From positions 1 through 52,948 of the forward strand of contig JBBHKE010000505.1 in the NCBI GenBank assembly GCA_037447655.1: a stretch of DNA of 52,948 bases. Reading direction: 5' to 3'. Positions 35,917 through 47,000 of the stretch are shown piece by piece (position 1 is the stretch's first letter; each line of letters opens with the position of its first letter). A program made the translations under genes and the position numbers. The notes below the pieces were generated by a model, which did not search any database, had not been told where the DNA came from, and saw only the letters and a list, made by a program, of their open reading frames with translations. The DNA comes from Zygnema cylindricum. Lineage: Eukaryota; Streptophyta; Zygnematophyceae; Zygnematales; Zygnemataceae.

Positions 35917-38900
35917 GGGAGAAAGGGAGAGACACAACGAGAGAGAGAGAGAGAGAGAGATGTATCAGTAACTAATTAAACAACAAAGTAATATTTCAAA
36001 ATCCGAACAAAAAAAGAAAATTGAAAAGAAAAAAATAGTTAAAAAAAATAAAATCAGAATTCAGACTTCAAAAAAAATAAAAAAAAATCAAATTCAATTT
36101 CAAAAAAAGACACAAAAAAAAACACTTACATTATTTCCTCCGGGGATTTTTCTTTGGAAAAAAAATCACTTTTTTCGATTCCTGTGGAGTTCGGGCCCCT
36201 GGGAAAATAAAATTTGTCCGAAAAGACTGGAAAATTTCCTGAAAAAAAAAAAAAGGGGGAAAACATTTAGTTCAGAAACTTGAAAAAAAAGAAAATAACA
36301 AATAAATGATCAAAAAACAAACTAAAAAATGCAAAAAAATGAAAAAAAAAAAAAAGAGAAATGGATACATACCATTCCCATTTTGGATTGTTTCGCCGAT
36401 ATTTGAAAAACGGAAATTTCCGTCAGATTTTCCGTTTTTGGAAAAAGAAAAGTTTCCGAAAGATCTTTCGTTTCCACGAATTCGGCTTTTCTTACCTGTT
36501 CAAAAAAAAAAAAAAATGTTAAAAACACAAGAACATTATAAAGCAGATTTTACAAAAAAATTGGAGCAACAATTATTACAAAGAGAAAAAAAGAAAAGAA
36601 GGCCACTTACCATTTCAGTTTTTTTGTCTTTTCCTTCGATCATCCGAAGTCTTTTCTCGGGGTTTTCTTCGATTTTTTTTTTTAATATTTCAGATTTTTC
36701 CATTTTTTTGAAAAACATCTTTTTTTGTTCAAGTATGAAACTGGTTTTTCTGTTCAAAAACCATAAAAAAAACACAAAAAATACAAAAAGTTAGTAAAAA
36801 AATCATAAATTAAAAAAAAAACAAAATAATAAACAAAAACAAAAACAAACTCATTTTTTCTTCTAGTCTGCTTGTACTTTTTGAGCCCTTTTTTTTTTTT
36901 TTTTTCATCATAAAAAAAAAATACAAAAAGCCATTAAAAAAAAAAAAAACAAAAAACTTACTATTCCTTTTCCTCGAGCTCACTTCTGATCCTTTCCAAA
37001 TCCTCCTTTAATTTCTTTTTTTCTTTTTCTAAAATCCCCAAAAGCTCGTCGATTTGCGAAATTTTGTCCAAAATTTTATCCGATTTTTTTTGCGTAATTT
37101 CGTGCGGAACAGGAATTTCGTGCGGAATTGGAATTTCGTGCGGAATTGGAATTCCGTGCGAGATCTCCTTCCCGATTTCCTGCCCGATTTCTTTGCAGGG
37201 AAGCTTATCTCCGAGCTCGTAGAGGGGGTGGAGGGAGGGAAGGTGTGGAATCTGGAATGTGGGGTGGGAAGGGATCTCTACGGAGGTTTGGTAGGGGGGG
37301 TGACAGGAGGGGTAGAGGGATAAAAATTCAGTCTGACAGGAAATCTGATGCGGAATCTCATACTCAATGTGGTACGGAGGAAGGTAGGGTGGGTGGTGGG
37401 GGTAAGGGGAAGGAGAGGTAAAGAAACTGAAAGGGAGGTAAGTTTGTGGGATTCCTTGGCACGTCGTGGGGTAGAGGGAGAGGGAAGGGGAGGATCCGAG
37501 AGTCGGGGTGGCTGAAACGTACGGAGTTAAGGGATAGGATTTGGGGAAAGTGGGGTGGAGGGAGAGGAAGGGAAGCTCCGAAAAATAAACACAGGAAGGA
37601 ATCATGATTATAAGCAGTGACAGGCTGGCCAGAGTGAGGGCCAGAGGGGAGAGGCGAAAAAATTTGCGGGGTGAAGGGGTGGAGGGAGGGGAGGGAAGGG
37701 ACGGGGGGGAGGGTGGAGAAGGGAGCGGAGGAGAGGGAGGGGAAGGGGGAGAGGCTGGCAAGGAAAGTGTCTGGGGGCGGGGAAGGGCCGGGGGGCAGGG
37801 AGGGGCAGGGAAATAAATAGCAGCCGGAGGGCAAAGAGGGCAAGGATATCAACTGGGGGAGCAGGGAGGCGANNNNNNNNNNACCAAGAAGCGGAGGGAC
37901 GAGGGGGCCACCAAGCAGGGAGGCGAAGAACCACCGGGGGAGCAGGGAGGCGAAGAACCACAGGGGGAGCAGGGAGGCGAAGAACCACCGGGGGAGCAGG
38001 GAGGCGAAGAACCACCGGGGGAGCAGGGAGGCGAAGAACCACAGGAGGGGCTGGGAGACACAGTGGGGCCCGGGGACAGGGAGGGACAGCGAGATGAATA
38101 GCAGCGGGGGGGCAGAGAGGCCCATGGAGATAAATAACAACTGGGGGGAAGGGAAGCCCAGGGAGATAAATAACAGCCGGGTTGCAGGGGGGGACAGGGC
38201 GATAAATAATTGCCGGGGGACAGAGGGGTGCAGGGATAACAACTGGCGGTGCAGGGAGAAGAAGCACCACAGGGGGAGCAGGGAGACGAAGAACCACAGG
38301 GGGAGCAGGGAGACACAGTGGGGTCCGGGGATAGGGAGGGACAGCGAGGCCTTTCATCAAAGGGGCTGAGATGACAACTGAAGTCGAAGGGGCGGCGGAA
38401 GCCCCGGGGGGGGGAGGAGAGAGAGAGGGAGAGAGAGGGCGGCCGGTCGCAACCGAGGACAGAAGCACCCCGAGGGGGACAGAGGAGGAAGGGGGGGAGG
38501 AGGGAAGCGGTGACTCCTTGGATCCGGAGGAGGAAGAGGCGCCCGAAGAGGGGGGAGGGGATAACTTCCCACTTGAAGGGGGGGTGGAGGGAGAGACCGC
38601 CTGTTTTCCCTTCCCCTTGATTGCGGCAGGGGGGGAGCGAGAGGGAAGAGGCCCCATAGGGGGGGGAGGAGGGAAGGCTGGGACTCCGTGGCTTCTCCTC
38701 ATATTGGGAGGACAAGGCTTGGGAAACAAAAAAGGCATGGCTCCCATAGGAGAGGGAGAGAGAGGGAGAGGAAATCCCATGGCTGGAGAAGGCACTGGAA
38801 ACCGATTGAAGGGAGGAAGAGGGAAGGCGGCTCCGGCCATGGGGGAGGGAGAGAAGGAGGGAGACTGTCTCCTTTGAAAATGGGGGCGAGAGGGATACAT
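35767..38900 (-). CDS. Unrecognised proline-rich, coiled-coil, tail-anchored membrane protein
   Basis: The 3' half is well supported by consecutive splice signals, read downward: an exon ending at 36962 (TA|GTAAGT), then 36611-36740, 36373-36490 (or -36495), 36130-36238 and 35767-35851. In-phase joining gives a charged coiled coil (IDELLGILEKEKKKLKEDLE), FILEQKKMFFKKMEKSEILK, SFGNFSFSKNGKSDGNFRFS and a terminal hydrophobic segment, DDAVMATVIIVLVVLSLLYG, just before the stop. Upstream in the same exon lie another hydrophobic segment (LALTLASLSLLIIMIPSCVY) and six-residue IPIPHE repeats. The N-terminal half is uncertain: ATG at 38900 opens MYPSRPHFQRRQSPSFSPSP and a long proline-rich frame, but it differs in frame from the downstream exon, and a 10-base gap and a 27-bp repeat lie between. 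I do not recognise the family. A membrane tether or wall/membrane linker is speculation. Confidence 0.5.
35862..35960. repeat. (GA)n tract
   Basis: Nearly pure GA/GGGA on the plus strand. On the coding strand it forms a (CT)n pyrimidine tract abutting the acceptor of the last exon (35767-35851) of the coiled-coil protein gene. Confidence 0.85.
37102..37160. repeat. Three 18-bp repeats encoding six-residue motifs
   Basis: GGAATTTCGTGCGGAATT repeats on the plus strand. On the minus strand they encode tandem IPIPHE/IPVPHE hexapeptides in the coiled-coil protein gene, immediately before the coiled coil. Confidence 0.8.
37873..37882. other. Assembly gap (10 N)
   Basis: Ten N inside the proline-rich 27-bp repeat zone. 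A fixed length of 10 usually means unknown size, so no reading frame can be trusted across it. Confidence 0.95.
37890..38330. repeat. 27-bp coding-type minisatellite and related units
   Basis: The plus-strand core GGGGAGCAGGGAGGCGAAG recurs every 27 bases between about 37905 and 38045 and again near 38255-38310. An intervening set of about 33-48 base units contains GGAGATAAATAACA. All three minus-strand frames stay open across the block, giving nine-residue repeats such as RLPAPPVVL, SSPPCSPGG or LLPRWFFAS. Confidence 0.8.
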
Positions 38901-39050
38901 CTTGAAGTGAGAGAGCGAGGGAGAGAGAGAGAGAGAGAGAGGTGATGTCAAGCGATAGTCAATAGTCTGGTGAGGCGAGAGAGAGAGATGGGAGAGAGCG
39001 AGGGGAGGGGAGGGACTTTATGGCGAGGGAAGGAGAGGAAAAGCTTTCGG

Positions 39051-39249
39051 ACGGCGGCGTAACGTCACAACATTCGGGCAGACTACGGGCAGACTAAAAA
39101 TAATATTCGGACGGACAAGCCGCGCGGAAAAAAAATCGAACGGAAGAGAGGGTTTCACGGCGGCGTTACGTTACGACGTTCGGGCAGGCTAAAAAAACTA
39201 ATTTTACGGGCAAACGGCGCGTGCAACCATCGAACGGTGGAGAATGTTT
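39051..39249. repeat. Imperfect tandem duplication of about 100 bp, CpG-rich
   Basis: Copies start at 39051 and 39157, each with ACGGCGGCGT, a TTCGGGCAG block, an A-rich stretch, ATCGAACGG and a closing GTTT. They lie 150-350 bases upstream of the candidate start of the coiled-coil protein gene. Confidence 0.7.
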
Positions 39250-40569
39250 CGGCGCGCAGAATTTGTGGGTGGCAAGGCATGCAGGGGGGTTTTGTACGGA
39301 GGATTGTACGGAGGATTGACATTTTCTGAGATAGGGTGGACGCGCGTCGGCGATACTTTTGTCGTTGACTTTAGGGGCGTCCGTACAGTCGTCTAGGGTT
39401 TGTCAGATAGTCGGTGGGGGGGCGGTGGGGGGCGGCGGGGAAAGGAGATTGGGAAACATCATTTTTGTCGGGGAGACGTGTTTTTTTGTCGTTTATTGGC
39501 GTTTTGTGGGAAAGCGCGGGAATGAAAGAGTCGAAAATGAAAATTTGAATTTTGCGCGCGTGAACGAAATTTTTTAACTTAGAAGTGGTACGTTTTTTGG
39601 GTCAGAAGTAGGCAGATAGTGTGGGGAAAAGGTGTGGGAAAACTTTTGAAGGTTGGGAAAAACAAAAAAACGGGAGGATAAACGGTTTTAGGTTGTAAAA
39701 ACGTGTTTAACTGAAAGTTAACGCACTTAAAGCTGTAACGTGCGGAAAGCGTAGAAAAATATGGCGCGCAATGTAAAGGACAAATAAATTACAAATCAAA
39801 GATTTCGGCGTGTGAACATCCGACGTGGCATGTCCCGGAGCGGATTAGTGTGGCGACAAACGGTTTGTCTCACGTGATTTTTCTGTTAGCGACGTCATCA
39901 CGATGGCAATTTTTTTGTGAGACCATTCGTTTTTAGTATGCCGACGCAGCCAATTTAGATTACCATCTTGTGCTACGTGGCAGATAGGGATTTACGCACG
40001 ATTACAACTAGTGATGTCACATTATACTTGTCGAATTTATATTTTGTTGCAGTCGCGTGATCAAAAAGGACAGTGGAAAGACGACAAAATGATTGTCGCA
40101 TGGTGAAGTTCACGCCTTGAAGTGGTGACAAAGGACCACCGATACGTTACATGCAATTAACAAGCGGTCGCCACGTGTTACTCGAATATTTCCCGCATGT
40201 GAATAAAAATAAAACAGGCGGTGACCTATGCTAGCATCACTGTTCGTGACCTTTGATGCGACGCGTACATCACTTAACTGTTAGATTAAGTGATGTTTCT
40301 AGCCTCTTTAGAAAATATGTAAAACTGATTTTTGATGCACCGATGCGACTTCTCGATGTGCAGTGCATGGGTCCCGATACGCATCCAATGTTTCCAGCGA
40401 CCCCACGTGTCGATAGCTTTGCACCTTCGTGTAATCGGACGGATGACTAAGCACAAACGGAAAAGGTTTATCTAACTTATGTTAACTAAGTATCCGTGGC
40501 CGAATAAAAGACTGACTGCCAGAATCGCAAAATTCACGACGGCGGCGGCCAAGAAGCAAAGGCAGCTAA

Positions 40570-40723
40570 CTGCCCGGCATAAACGAAACTGACTCCCCGG
40601 CAAAAATAAAACTGACTTCCCGGCAGAAACAAAACTGACTCCCCGGCAAAAATCGAAACTGACTTCCCGGCAAAAACAAAACTGTTTCCAGGCAAAAACA
40701 AAACTGACTGCCCGGCACAAAAT
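40570..40723. repeat. 23-bp minisatellite
   Basis: About seven copies of AACTGACTCCCCGGCAAAAA plus a short tail, with C/T variation. The minus strand reads as a phenylalanine/cysteine-rich frame, which I take as an artefact. Confidence 0.85.
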
Positions 40724-41046
40724 ATTTAACCGTTAATCATTATTAGTGAAGAAATTACTCGTGTAGGGAAAAAAGCAGTGTTATCTACGCTATTTGGGGT
40801 TCTATGACCTTAAGCCGACATAAGGTTACTATAAATTACCATACATAACCCTAATTTCGATTCACACGAGTGTCGCCGTTACATTGTGTGTTCACACTGT
40901 CGACGTTTGAACATGTGAGAACAGATTCGCACGATTTTCTCTAGCCTATAGTTTTATTAAGAAAGCCCGATGGAAGCATCTGAATTCATGGCATCGTACA
41001 ACATGGGAATGTAAAAAACGAACAGCTGCAGTACAGTACAGTACCG

Positions 41047-41069
41047 AATTAGAGTAATTTACTCTAATT
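41047..41069. repeat. Perfect 23-bp palindrome
   Basis: Arms AATTAGAGTAA and its reverse complement, with one central T. Flanked by CAGTACAGTACAGTAC on the left and GTACAGTAC on the right. The arm resembles the ATTAGAGTTA ends of the small inverted-repeat elements at 43893-44096. Confidence 0.8.
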
Positions 41070-41602
41070 ACGATTCGCGGTGTACAGTACTTCACTGTAA
41101 ATTTTCAAGTATCTATGCTAAAAACGGTCTTGTCGACGCGTGAAACTGAGAACAGTTAAGAGATCACATAAAAAGGTTAAACTGTTCACACATGCTTTGT
41201 TTTTGCGCCACGCCCTGTACGAACTGGCTGTTGAACGTGAACAGAAAACAAAAATTGCACAGAGCACACAAACTGTATATTCGTATATTCCTTCGGTGCC
41301 GGCTAAAAAATTAAAAAACAATAAAGAACGCCCCCAGGCGTTTTTTTACTGTACTTCTCACCTCTGTCTCCTGAATTTTTCGGGACGATCACAATGCATC
41401 GAAGCGACATATCACATCGATATCGAAAAATTCTAAAATTTCGCACCTTCACTCTGCATTAGATGCTATCCGATACGGAGCGGTTGGGCATTGGCTTCCC
41501 GATTAATCGGGTGTTGAATACCGCACTTCTAGTAAAACACGCACGAAATCCTGTAAATACTGTGTCGGAATCTGTACTGAATCTGGAATTATAAACTGCA
41601 CT

Positions 41603-41692
41603 ATATCCACGGTCTAAAACGCACGAATATCTACAGTCTAAAATTTACGAATATCCATAACTTAATTCGTACGGATATCCACAGTTTAGGAC
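41603..41692. repeat. Degenerate 24-bp tandem repeat
   Basis: Four units on the pattern ATATCCACAGTCTAAAA...ACGA. Upstream of the F-box gene; no coding signal. Confidence 0.6.
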
Positions 41693-42043
41693 AAAACAGT
41701 TCATAGTAAAGACAGCTCGGAGTACGAATTTTGCAGAAGCAGCATCACTACAGTACCGACTTTTCAATTGCGTCCATGTACTGATTCTAACCATCACATT
41801 CTTCATCATGCACATGTTTAGGGTTGCTCCTTGCTGCATCTCCCATTCACATCCATATTTCCAAATTTCAAGCTTTCGAGAGAGTGCCTTCTGCTGCTTC
41901 GATTGTTTAAACTGTCGACACTCTCAGTCATACTTCAAATCGTACTTGCCTCTAACCAAAACTGTCTTGGAACTTTATGATTCAAAAGAACCATAGTCAT
42001 ATGTCACGTTTTTCATGAGATTGTCGAAACTGGAGTGGTGAAG

Positions 42044-45000
42044 ATGGTCGTCCAATCGTCTGCGGAGGAACCTTCTCTTATTCCTGGCCTTCCTGACGAT
42101 TTAGCCGTACAATGCCTGCTTCGTATCTCTCGAAAAGATCATAAAGAAGCACGGCGTGTCTGCAAAAGATGGAATGGGTTTGTTGAAGTGAGTAAATCCT
42201 GCATTGTCCATCGCCATTAGTATTAAACATTTCTTTTATCTCTCTTTAGTACTTTTTTCTTCAAGTTAGTATACTTTACTGCCCATCGCTATTAGTGTTA
42301 AACATATTTAAAAAACTCAAAAGTAGTTTTTCTCATCACAGAGTTTTCTGATTTTTGTAATTGTGACATCAAGATCAAAAGGTGAGACCAATAGCTTGCT
42401 TTTGCTCCGTAGGAAAAAAAATCCAACGGTTGGCGATGAAAACACACTAAATAACACTAATAGCGATCGGGTCTTTGCGATCCTCTTTGCGAAGCATCTA
42501 CCATTGTTAGTAACTTCCTTATGTGATGAGTAAACTGATATTTATGAATACACTTCACAGGTTATAATGATTTAGAAGTCTTATTGCCGATAAAGTTTTC
42601 AACGCAGACTGAACACCGCTTACCTCTTTTTTTTTCCTTGAGGTGCGATAACAGAGAAAGGTTGTACTGTTCTCTTGGTAGTAAATTGGAACCTATTTTC
42701 CACACGAGTGGCTTTAGTTGTCACTGAGGGTCTTCTTATCCTCTGGTCATAGAAATGCAGGCTCTCTTGAAGATGCTCAATAATCCTACATTCGTTTTAA
42801 ATTTGTATACATTTGTTTTTGTTGAACCAAGGTCTTTAGTATTGTCGGTAATGCTGTGATCTCTCGTCTTTATGTTTGGTTTTCTGCTGCTCTTTTCGTA
42901 TTGTGTATTTGTTGTTTGATATGTTTATTTCTTAAGTGTGGCTTTCTTTATTCATATTTTTTTCTTCGAACTGTTGTGCTTTTCTGTTTTTGCATGTTTT
43001 TTTTTTTTGCAAAGTCCTACGACAGGCTTTGACGGCATATGTTTATTTCTGTAGTGTGCATTTTTTATTCATGATTCCATCTTTTTCCTCGACCTTTTTT
43101 GTTTCTGTTTTTGCAGAGTCCTACATACTACAGGCTCCGACGTCAAACCGGAATTGTAGAAGGCTGGATATACGTGTTAGCGAGAGAGTCAAGTGAGCAG
43201 CTTTCATGGCATGCTTTAGATCCAAAAGCAAAGCAATGGCACTCAGTAGCCAGAATGCCAAATGAAGTGGTCCGATTATACGGTGTCTTCTATGAAGCAT
43301 GTGATGGAATGCTCTATGCAATGGGCGGAGTTGGTTTGTCCAAACCTCCTAAAAGGGAGGTTTTCAGGTGAGGATTTTCTTATGCGTGGATGCTGTTTGC
43401 TGGCTTTGCTGGTGTTCTGGTGACAGCCAGAAATAGCTTTTGGATGACTATCAAAAGATGTTGGTGTAATTGAATGTGAAGTTAAGGACGCATTGGCTCT
43501 GCTACGGTTGATGACTCTATGTTGATGGTTGCGAAAAAGCGTGCTCTTTGGTTAGTTTTAACTCGTTCCTTGCCGCCTTCTGGTTTTCAATAAAGTAACC
43601 ATTCAAAAATTGCAGATGTTTGTAAGGTGGCACCTTTTGTAAGTCCACCTTTGTTTTGAAACCTAGAATCGGTTGTGATTGCAGTAAGTTTTTTATGCTG
43701 AATTTCAACGAGATTGTGAAGTACCTTTTTTGTGATTTAAGAGGGATATTCATTAATCTGCAAAGTCTTGATCAAAGTTATTCGTTCTTTAGGCCACTTG
43801 CCCTTCAAGCAGCAGTTGTTTTTGTACTGCTCTAGCTGACTCTGTATCCTCTTTTCATTTTCTCTTGCTGGTCGTAATGAATTTACTAGAGCACTACACC
43901 ATCCATCACTATTAGAGTTACTGATTTTGGCGTTAACATTTTATTAGTATCAACTACACCAAATAATGGTTGATGATGGAGCTCATTATGGGCTACTTAA
44001 CTATTTAACGTTATTAACATACTTCTATGATTTTGGGTCAAAAAAACACACACTGGAATCAGGTTGTTTAACTCTAATAGCGATGAGCAGTGTAGTTTCG
44101 CAGGGAAATGTGATTGGAGAATTTGAAGATATGTATATAGCTGTCCTTGTTTTCTAATGTAGTAGTAAGGAACAATTGGTTCATAAAACGCACCTTATCT
44201 TATAGAGGTTGACAGTGCTATTTTGGTAGGGGGTTGGGACTAGATCAATGGAGAATGTGATAGCATGAAGCAATAAACGGGCTGGTTTTTGTTAGGTAGA
44301 TCTAAACAAATGTAGGTTCCACGTCATTAATGTTTATTGATTATATTATATGTTGATACTGCAACTAATTTAACTCCCATCAATGCACTCTCATTTGTCC
44401 ATTTATTACGATTTTTAGTCTGTTACATCAGGCTATGACTTTTCCATTAGAAATTTCCTCTCGTCTGTGTGTTTTATTTTTTCTTCCGCTATTTTTTTTT
44501 TACCTCCGTAGCAGATGTTCTATTTGGGATCGAGGTACTTTGGGACTGGTATGATGGGACTGATCATCCTCTTTTCCTTGACAGGTACAATCCTGTCACT
44601 AATAAGTGGACTGATGCTGAACCAATGGAAAATGGCCGTTGCTATGCTATGGGTGGTGTTTTAAATGGTCAAATACTTATTGCTGGAGGCCTGGGAACAA
44701 GCTCTTCGGGATCACTTACTTCAGTTGAAGTTTATCATCCACAAGAGAATAGGTAATCCACAAAGACATATGTTTCTTTCCTCACTTTTCGCCTGTTTCC
44801 CTTTGAAAAGGTTTATTTGTTGAGACGCAACATTGAATATGTACTAAGTTGAGTGAACGATATGAGTTAGGATTGATGCACATCCTTAAAGGCTGGCTGT
44901 TGCTGGGAACGAATAAAGCCATTTTTCTATGAGGGATTGTATGGACAATTTAGGGTGTGGTTTTATGATAGAAGGAATTAAGGGAGCAAAGAATCTATGC

Positions 45001-45760
45001 AGTCTGTGATTCAGTCTGCTGATCCACTGTTTTAGGGTTATCATGACTTTAGGTCTGTGTTTTTTGTGTCACCTGTATTATGACTAGCCTGTGTATGCTG
45101 AGATATTTGCTGGTTTATTGTCTCAAGGCAGTCTTTGGACATGTTGAAAATCAATGACCTGCGAAATATGACACCAAGCTACAATATCACACTCTGATAC
45201 TCCCATCTCCCTCATCTCCCTCTTTCCTACCACTCCATCTCTTCTCCCTCTTTCCTACCGCTCTCAGGTGGTCGAGTGCAGATGACCTTCTTGATGACGG
45301 TGACCTACAAGATGCAGTTGTCTGGATTAAGAAACTCCACGTTTCTCACATCCGATGCGTACATACAGATCCGAGGCCCTATGTTCAAGCATATGATTTC
45401 GAATTGAAGAAGTGGGAATATGATGAAGGTCAAATGGCAACTGGATGGCATGGAGCCTCCGTTGAGGTGGATGGGAGATTATTCATGGTGGAACATGTTG
45501 GAGGGATAAAATTAATGGAGTACGACGGCAAAGAGAATGTTTGGAAACCTATTGGCCGTCTCTCTCCTTCTCTCCTAAGTCCTCCTTGCAAGTTAGTCGG
45601 TTTGGACAAAAAATTGTATGTAATTGGAAGGGGTTGTACAGTGGTGGAAGTCGATATAGAAGTCTCATCAAAATTCCATAACCTTCTGGTCACGAGGAGG
45701 ATCGATGGCATTGGACGTCCATCTGATGTTGTACTTAGTTGTCATGTACTCTACATTTGA
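42044..45760 (+). CDS. F-box/kelch-repeat protein
   Basis: Four exons, 42044-42187, 43117-43367, 44585-44752 and 45268-45760, sum to 1056 bases (351 residues), all in phase. The start is the ATG giving MVVQSSAEEP. The F-box follows at once: SLIPGLPDDLAVQCLLRISR through RVCKRWNGF. Kelch blades are visible as LYAMGGVG, EVFRYNPVTNKWTDAEPM (joined across exons 2/3), CYAMGGVLNGQILIAGGLG, AYDFELKKWEYDEGQMATGW and KKLYVIGRG, with paired glycines. Order and C-terminal SCHVLYI-stop ending resemble the Arabidopsis At1g55270/At1g22040 group. F-box proteins link substrates to SKP1-cullin ubiquitin ligases, and the kelch propeller would hold the substrate. The target is not inferable. Confidence 0.92.
42278..42475. 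mobile_element. Small inverted-repeat element in F-box intron 1
   Basis: Left end ACTGCCCATCGCTATTAGTG and right end (reverse complement) GACCCGATCGCTATTAGTG share the core ATCGCTATTAGTGTTA. About 198 bases, no reading frame. A related single motif (CCATCGCCATTAGTATTA) sits just upstream near 42208-42226. Likely a MITE. Confidence 0.6.
43893..44096. mobile_element. MITE with 28-bp terminal inverted repeats in F-box intron 2
   Basis: The termini begin ACTACAC on both ends and share CTATTAGAGTTA; 23 of 28 positions match. The 204-base element has no reading frame. Its interior phrase, CTCATTATGG...ATGATTTTGGGTCAAAA, recurs at 46802-46857. No obvious target-site duplication. Confidence 0.7.
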
Positions 45761-46744
45761 ATGTCAATATAACAAGCTCTATAAAAAAATGCGGGATGGT
45801 AGACCATTGGACTATATGGAAACAAAAGAAAGGAAAAGCGAGAACGAAACTGAAAATACGCGTACAAAAGTATTGTTAATGCTGGGAAATCTGTCTATCC
45901 CTAATTGTTCAAAAGCACAAATGTGCTTTGGCTTCAAGTTTCCAGATTGTGTACAGTTATCCAAAATGTTTAAATAGTGTTTTAGTACTGTTGCAGGTAG
46001 TGTTCAAAGATGGTAGATACTTAAATGATTTTTTTGTTTTATGGCGCTATTTTGTGGCACATGCCTATTTTAATGTTTAACATTTTTTTTCTCTTTTTGA
46101 AGGATGACAAGATTATCTTGTCTTGTTACCATTCAAGGTTTGTGTGGCCAATTATGAATGCCCATAACCAATTGACAATATTATGCACCATTTTAAGTGT
46201 GTGAACCACGAGCCATTTGTCAATTTTCGTGTATTGTTTTTACTATTGAGTCTTCAGTATGATTTATCCATGAAGATTGTATATTGACATCGAGGAACAC
46301 GACCTTTGTCACATTTTTCTTTTTCAGGATGTTGCTACGATTCTTTGTCGCTACTCTCTTGCTATAACTCTTAGCATCTTTTAACATTTCTACAAGAACA
46401 CCAATCGTCTTTGAAGAGTAGCAACAAACAAAGCTTTTTATGTTGGATATTGGTAGGGAAAGTGTCCTACGTGAACTCTTCTGTTTTTTCTATGATAATA
46501 TTCTTTGTGGATTGCCATCCAAAATGGAAACTTCGTTGATATGAAACTCAAGCAGGCATTGCTGTAAACCTGCCAACAAAATGTACAACTAAACAGAAAA
46601 ACTGCGGTGTTATTTAAATGAAGGATGCCTCCAGTGAGGTGCTTTGCCCTAATTTACATCTCGATTATTTCTAATATCCTACTTGTACAACATGAATGCT
46701 CGTTTGTACGTGCATTGTAAACTCGTAATACTCGAGTTGGCTAA

Positions 46745-46895
46745 TAATTAGCGCTGATTTTTTTTAGGATTTACCACACTAAACTACGTCGCACCATGCG
46801 GCTCATTATGGACCACACAACTATATTAACACTAATTTTATGATTTTGGGTCAAAATAACGATCACTCGAATTAGAGTGATACGGTAACTTCAAC
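46745..46895. mobile_element. Decayed relative of the 43893-44096 element
   Basis: GGCTCATTATGG, ACTATATTAAC and TATGATTTTGGGTCAAAA align with the interior of the F-box intron element. The outer ends (TAATTAGCGCTG left, GAATTAGAGTGA right) are degenerate. Confidence 0.55.
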
Positions 46896-46962
46896 CTCGT
46901 ACCTTTTCAGCCCAACTGCCCGACGACTTTCAGTTTACCGTACAGCTATCTTCCCCCAAGAA

Positions 46963-47000
46963 GCCTGAAAGGCTGAAAGCCTGAAAGTCTGAAACCCTAA
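46963..47000 (+). promoter_or_regulatory. 8-bp repeats leading into a telo-box, YOS1 promoter
   Basis: Consecutive 8-9 base units (CTGAAAGG, CTGAAAGC, CTGAAAGT, CTGAAACC) end in an exact AAACCCTAA at 46992-47000, 135 bases before the YOS1 ATG. The telo-box may have arisen from this small array. Confidence 0.55.

Larger units (their letters stand above)
38901..42043. other. Long intergenic region, CpG-rich then AT-rich
   Basis: It separates the coiled-coil gene (-) from the F-box/kelch gene (+). 38901-39700 is purine-rich and CpG-rich with a duplicated block, a plausible promoter for the minus-strand gene. Beyond that lie a 23-bp minisatellite, a perfect 23-bp palindrome and a degenerate 24-bp tandem array. 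Short reading frames (for example 40253-40450 and 41140-41436) have no recognisable family. Confidence 0.5.

Noticed and set aside
37364-38715. Two further long minus-strand open frames through the proline-rich block
   Set aside because: They are kept open by purine/pyrimidine bias and the 27-bp repeat. Neither leads into the supported downstream exons with a good splice signal.
38369-38950. Glycine/glutamate-rich open frames on the plus strand
   Set aside because: Compositional mirror of the C/T-rich coding strand with no splice or family support.
40472-40720. 82-residue Phe/Cys-rich minus-strand frame
   Set aside because: It is the translation of the 23-bp minisatellite.
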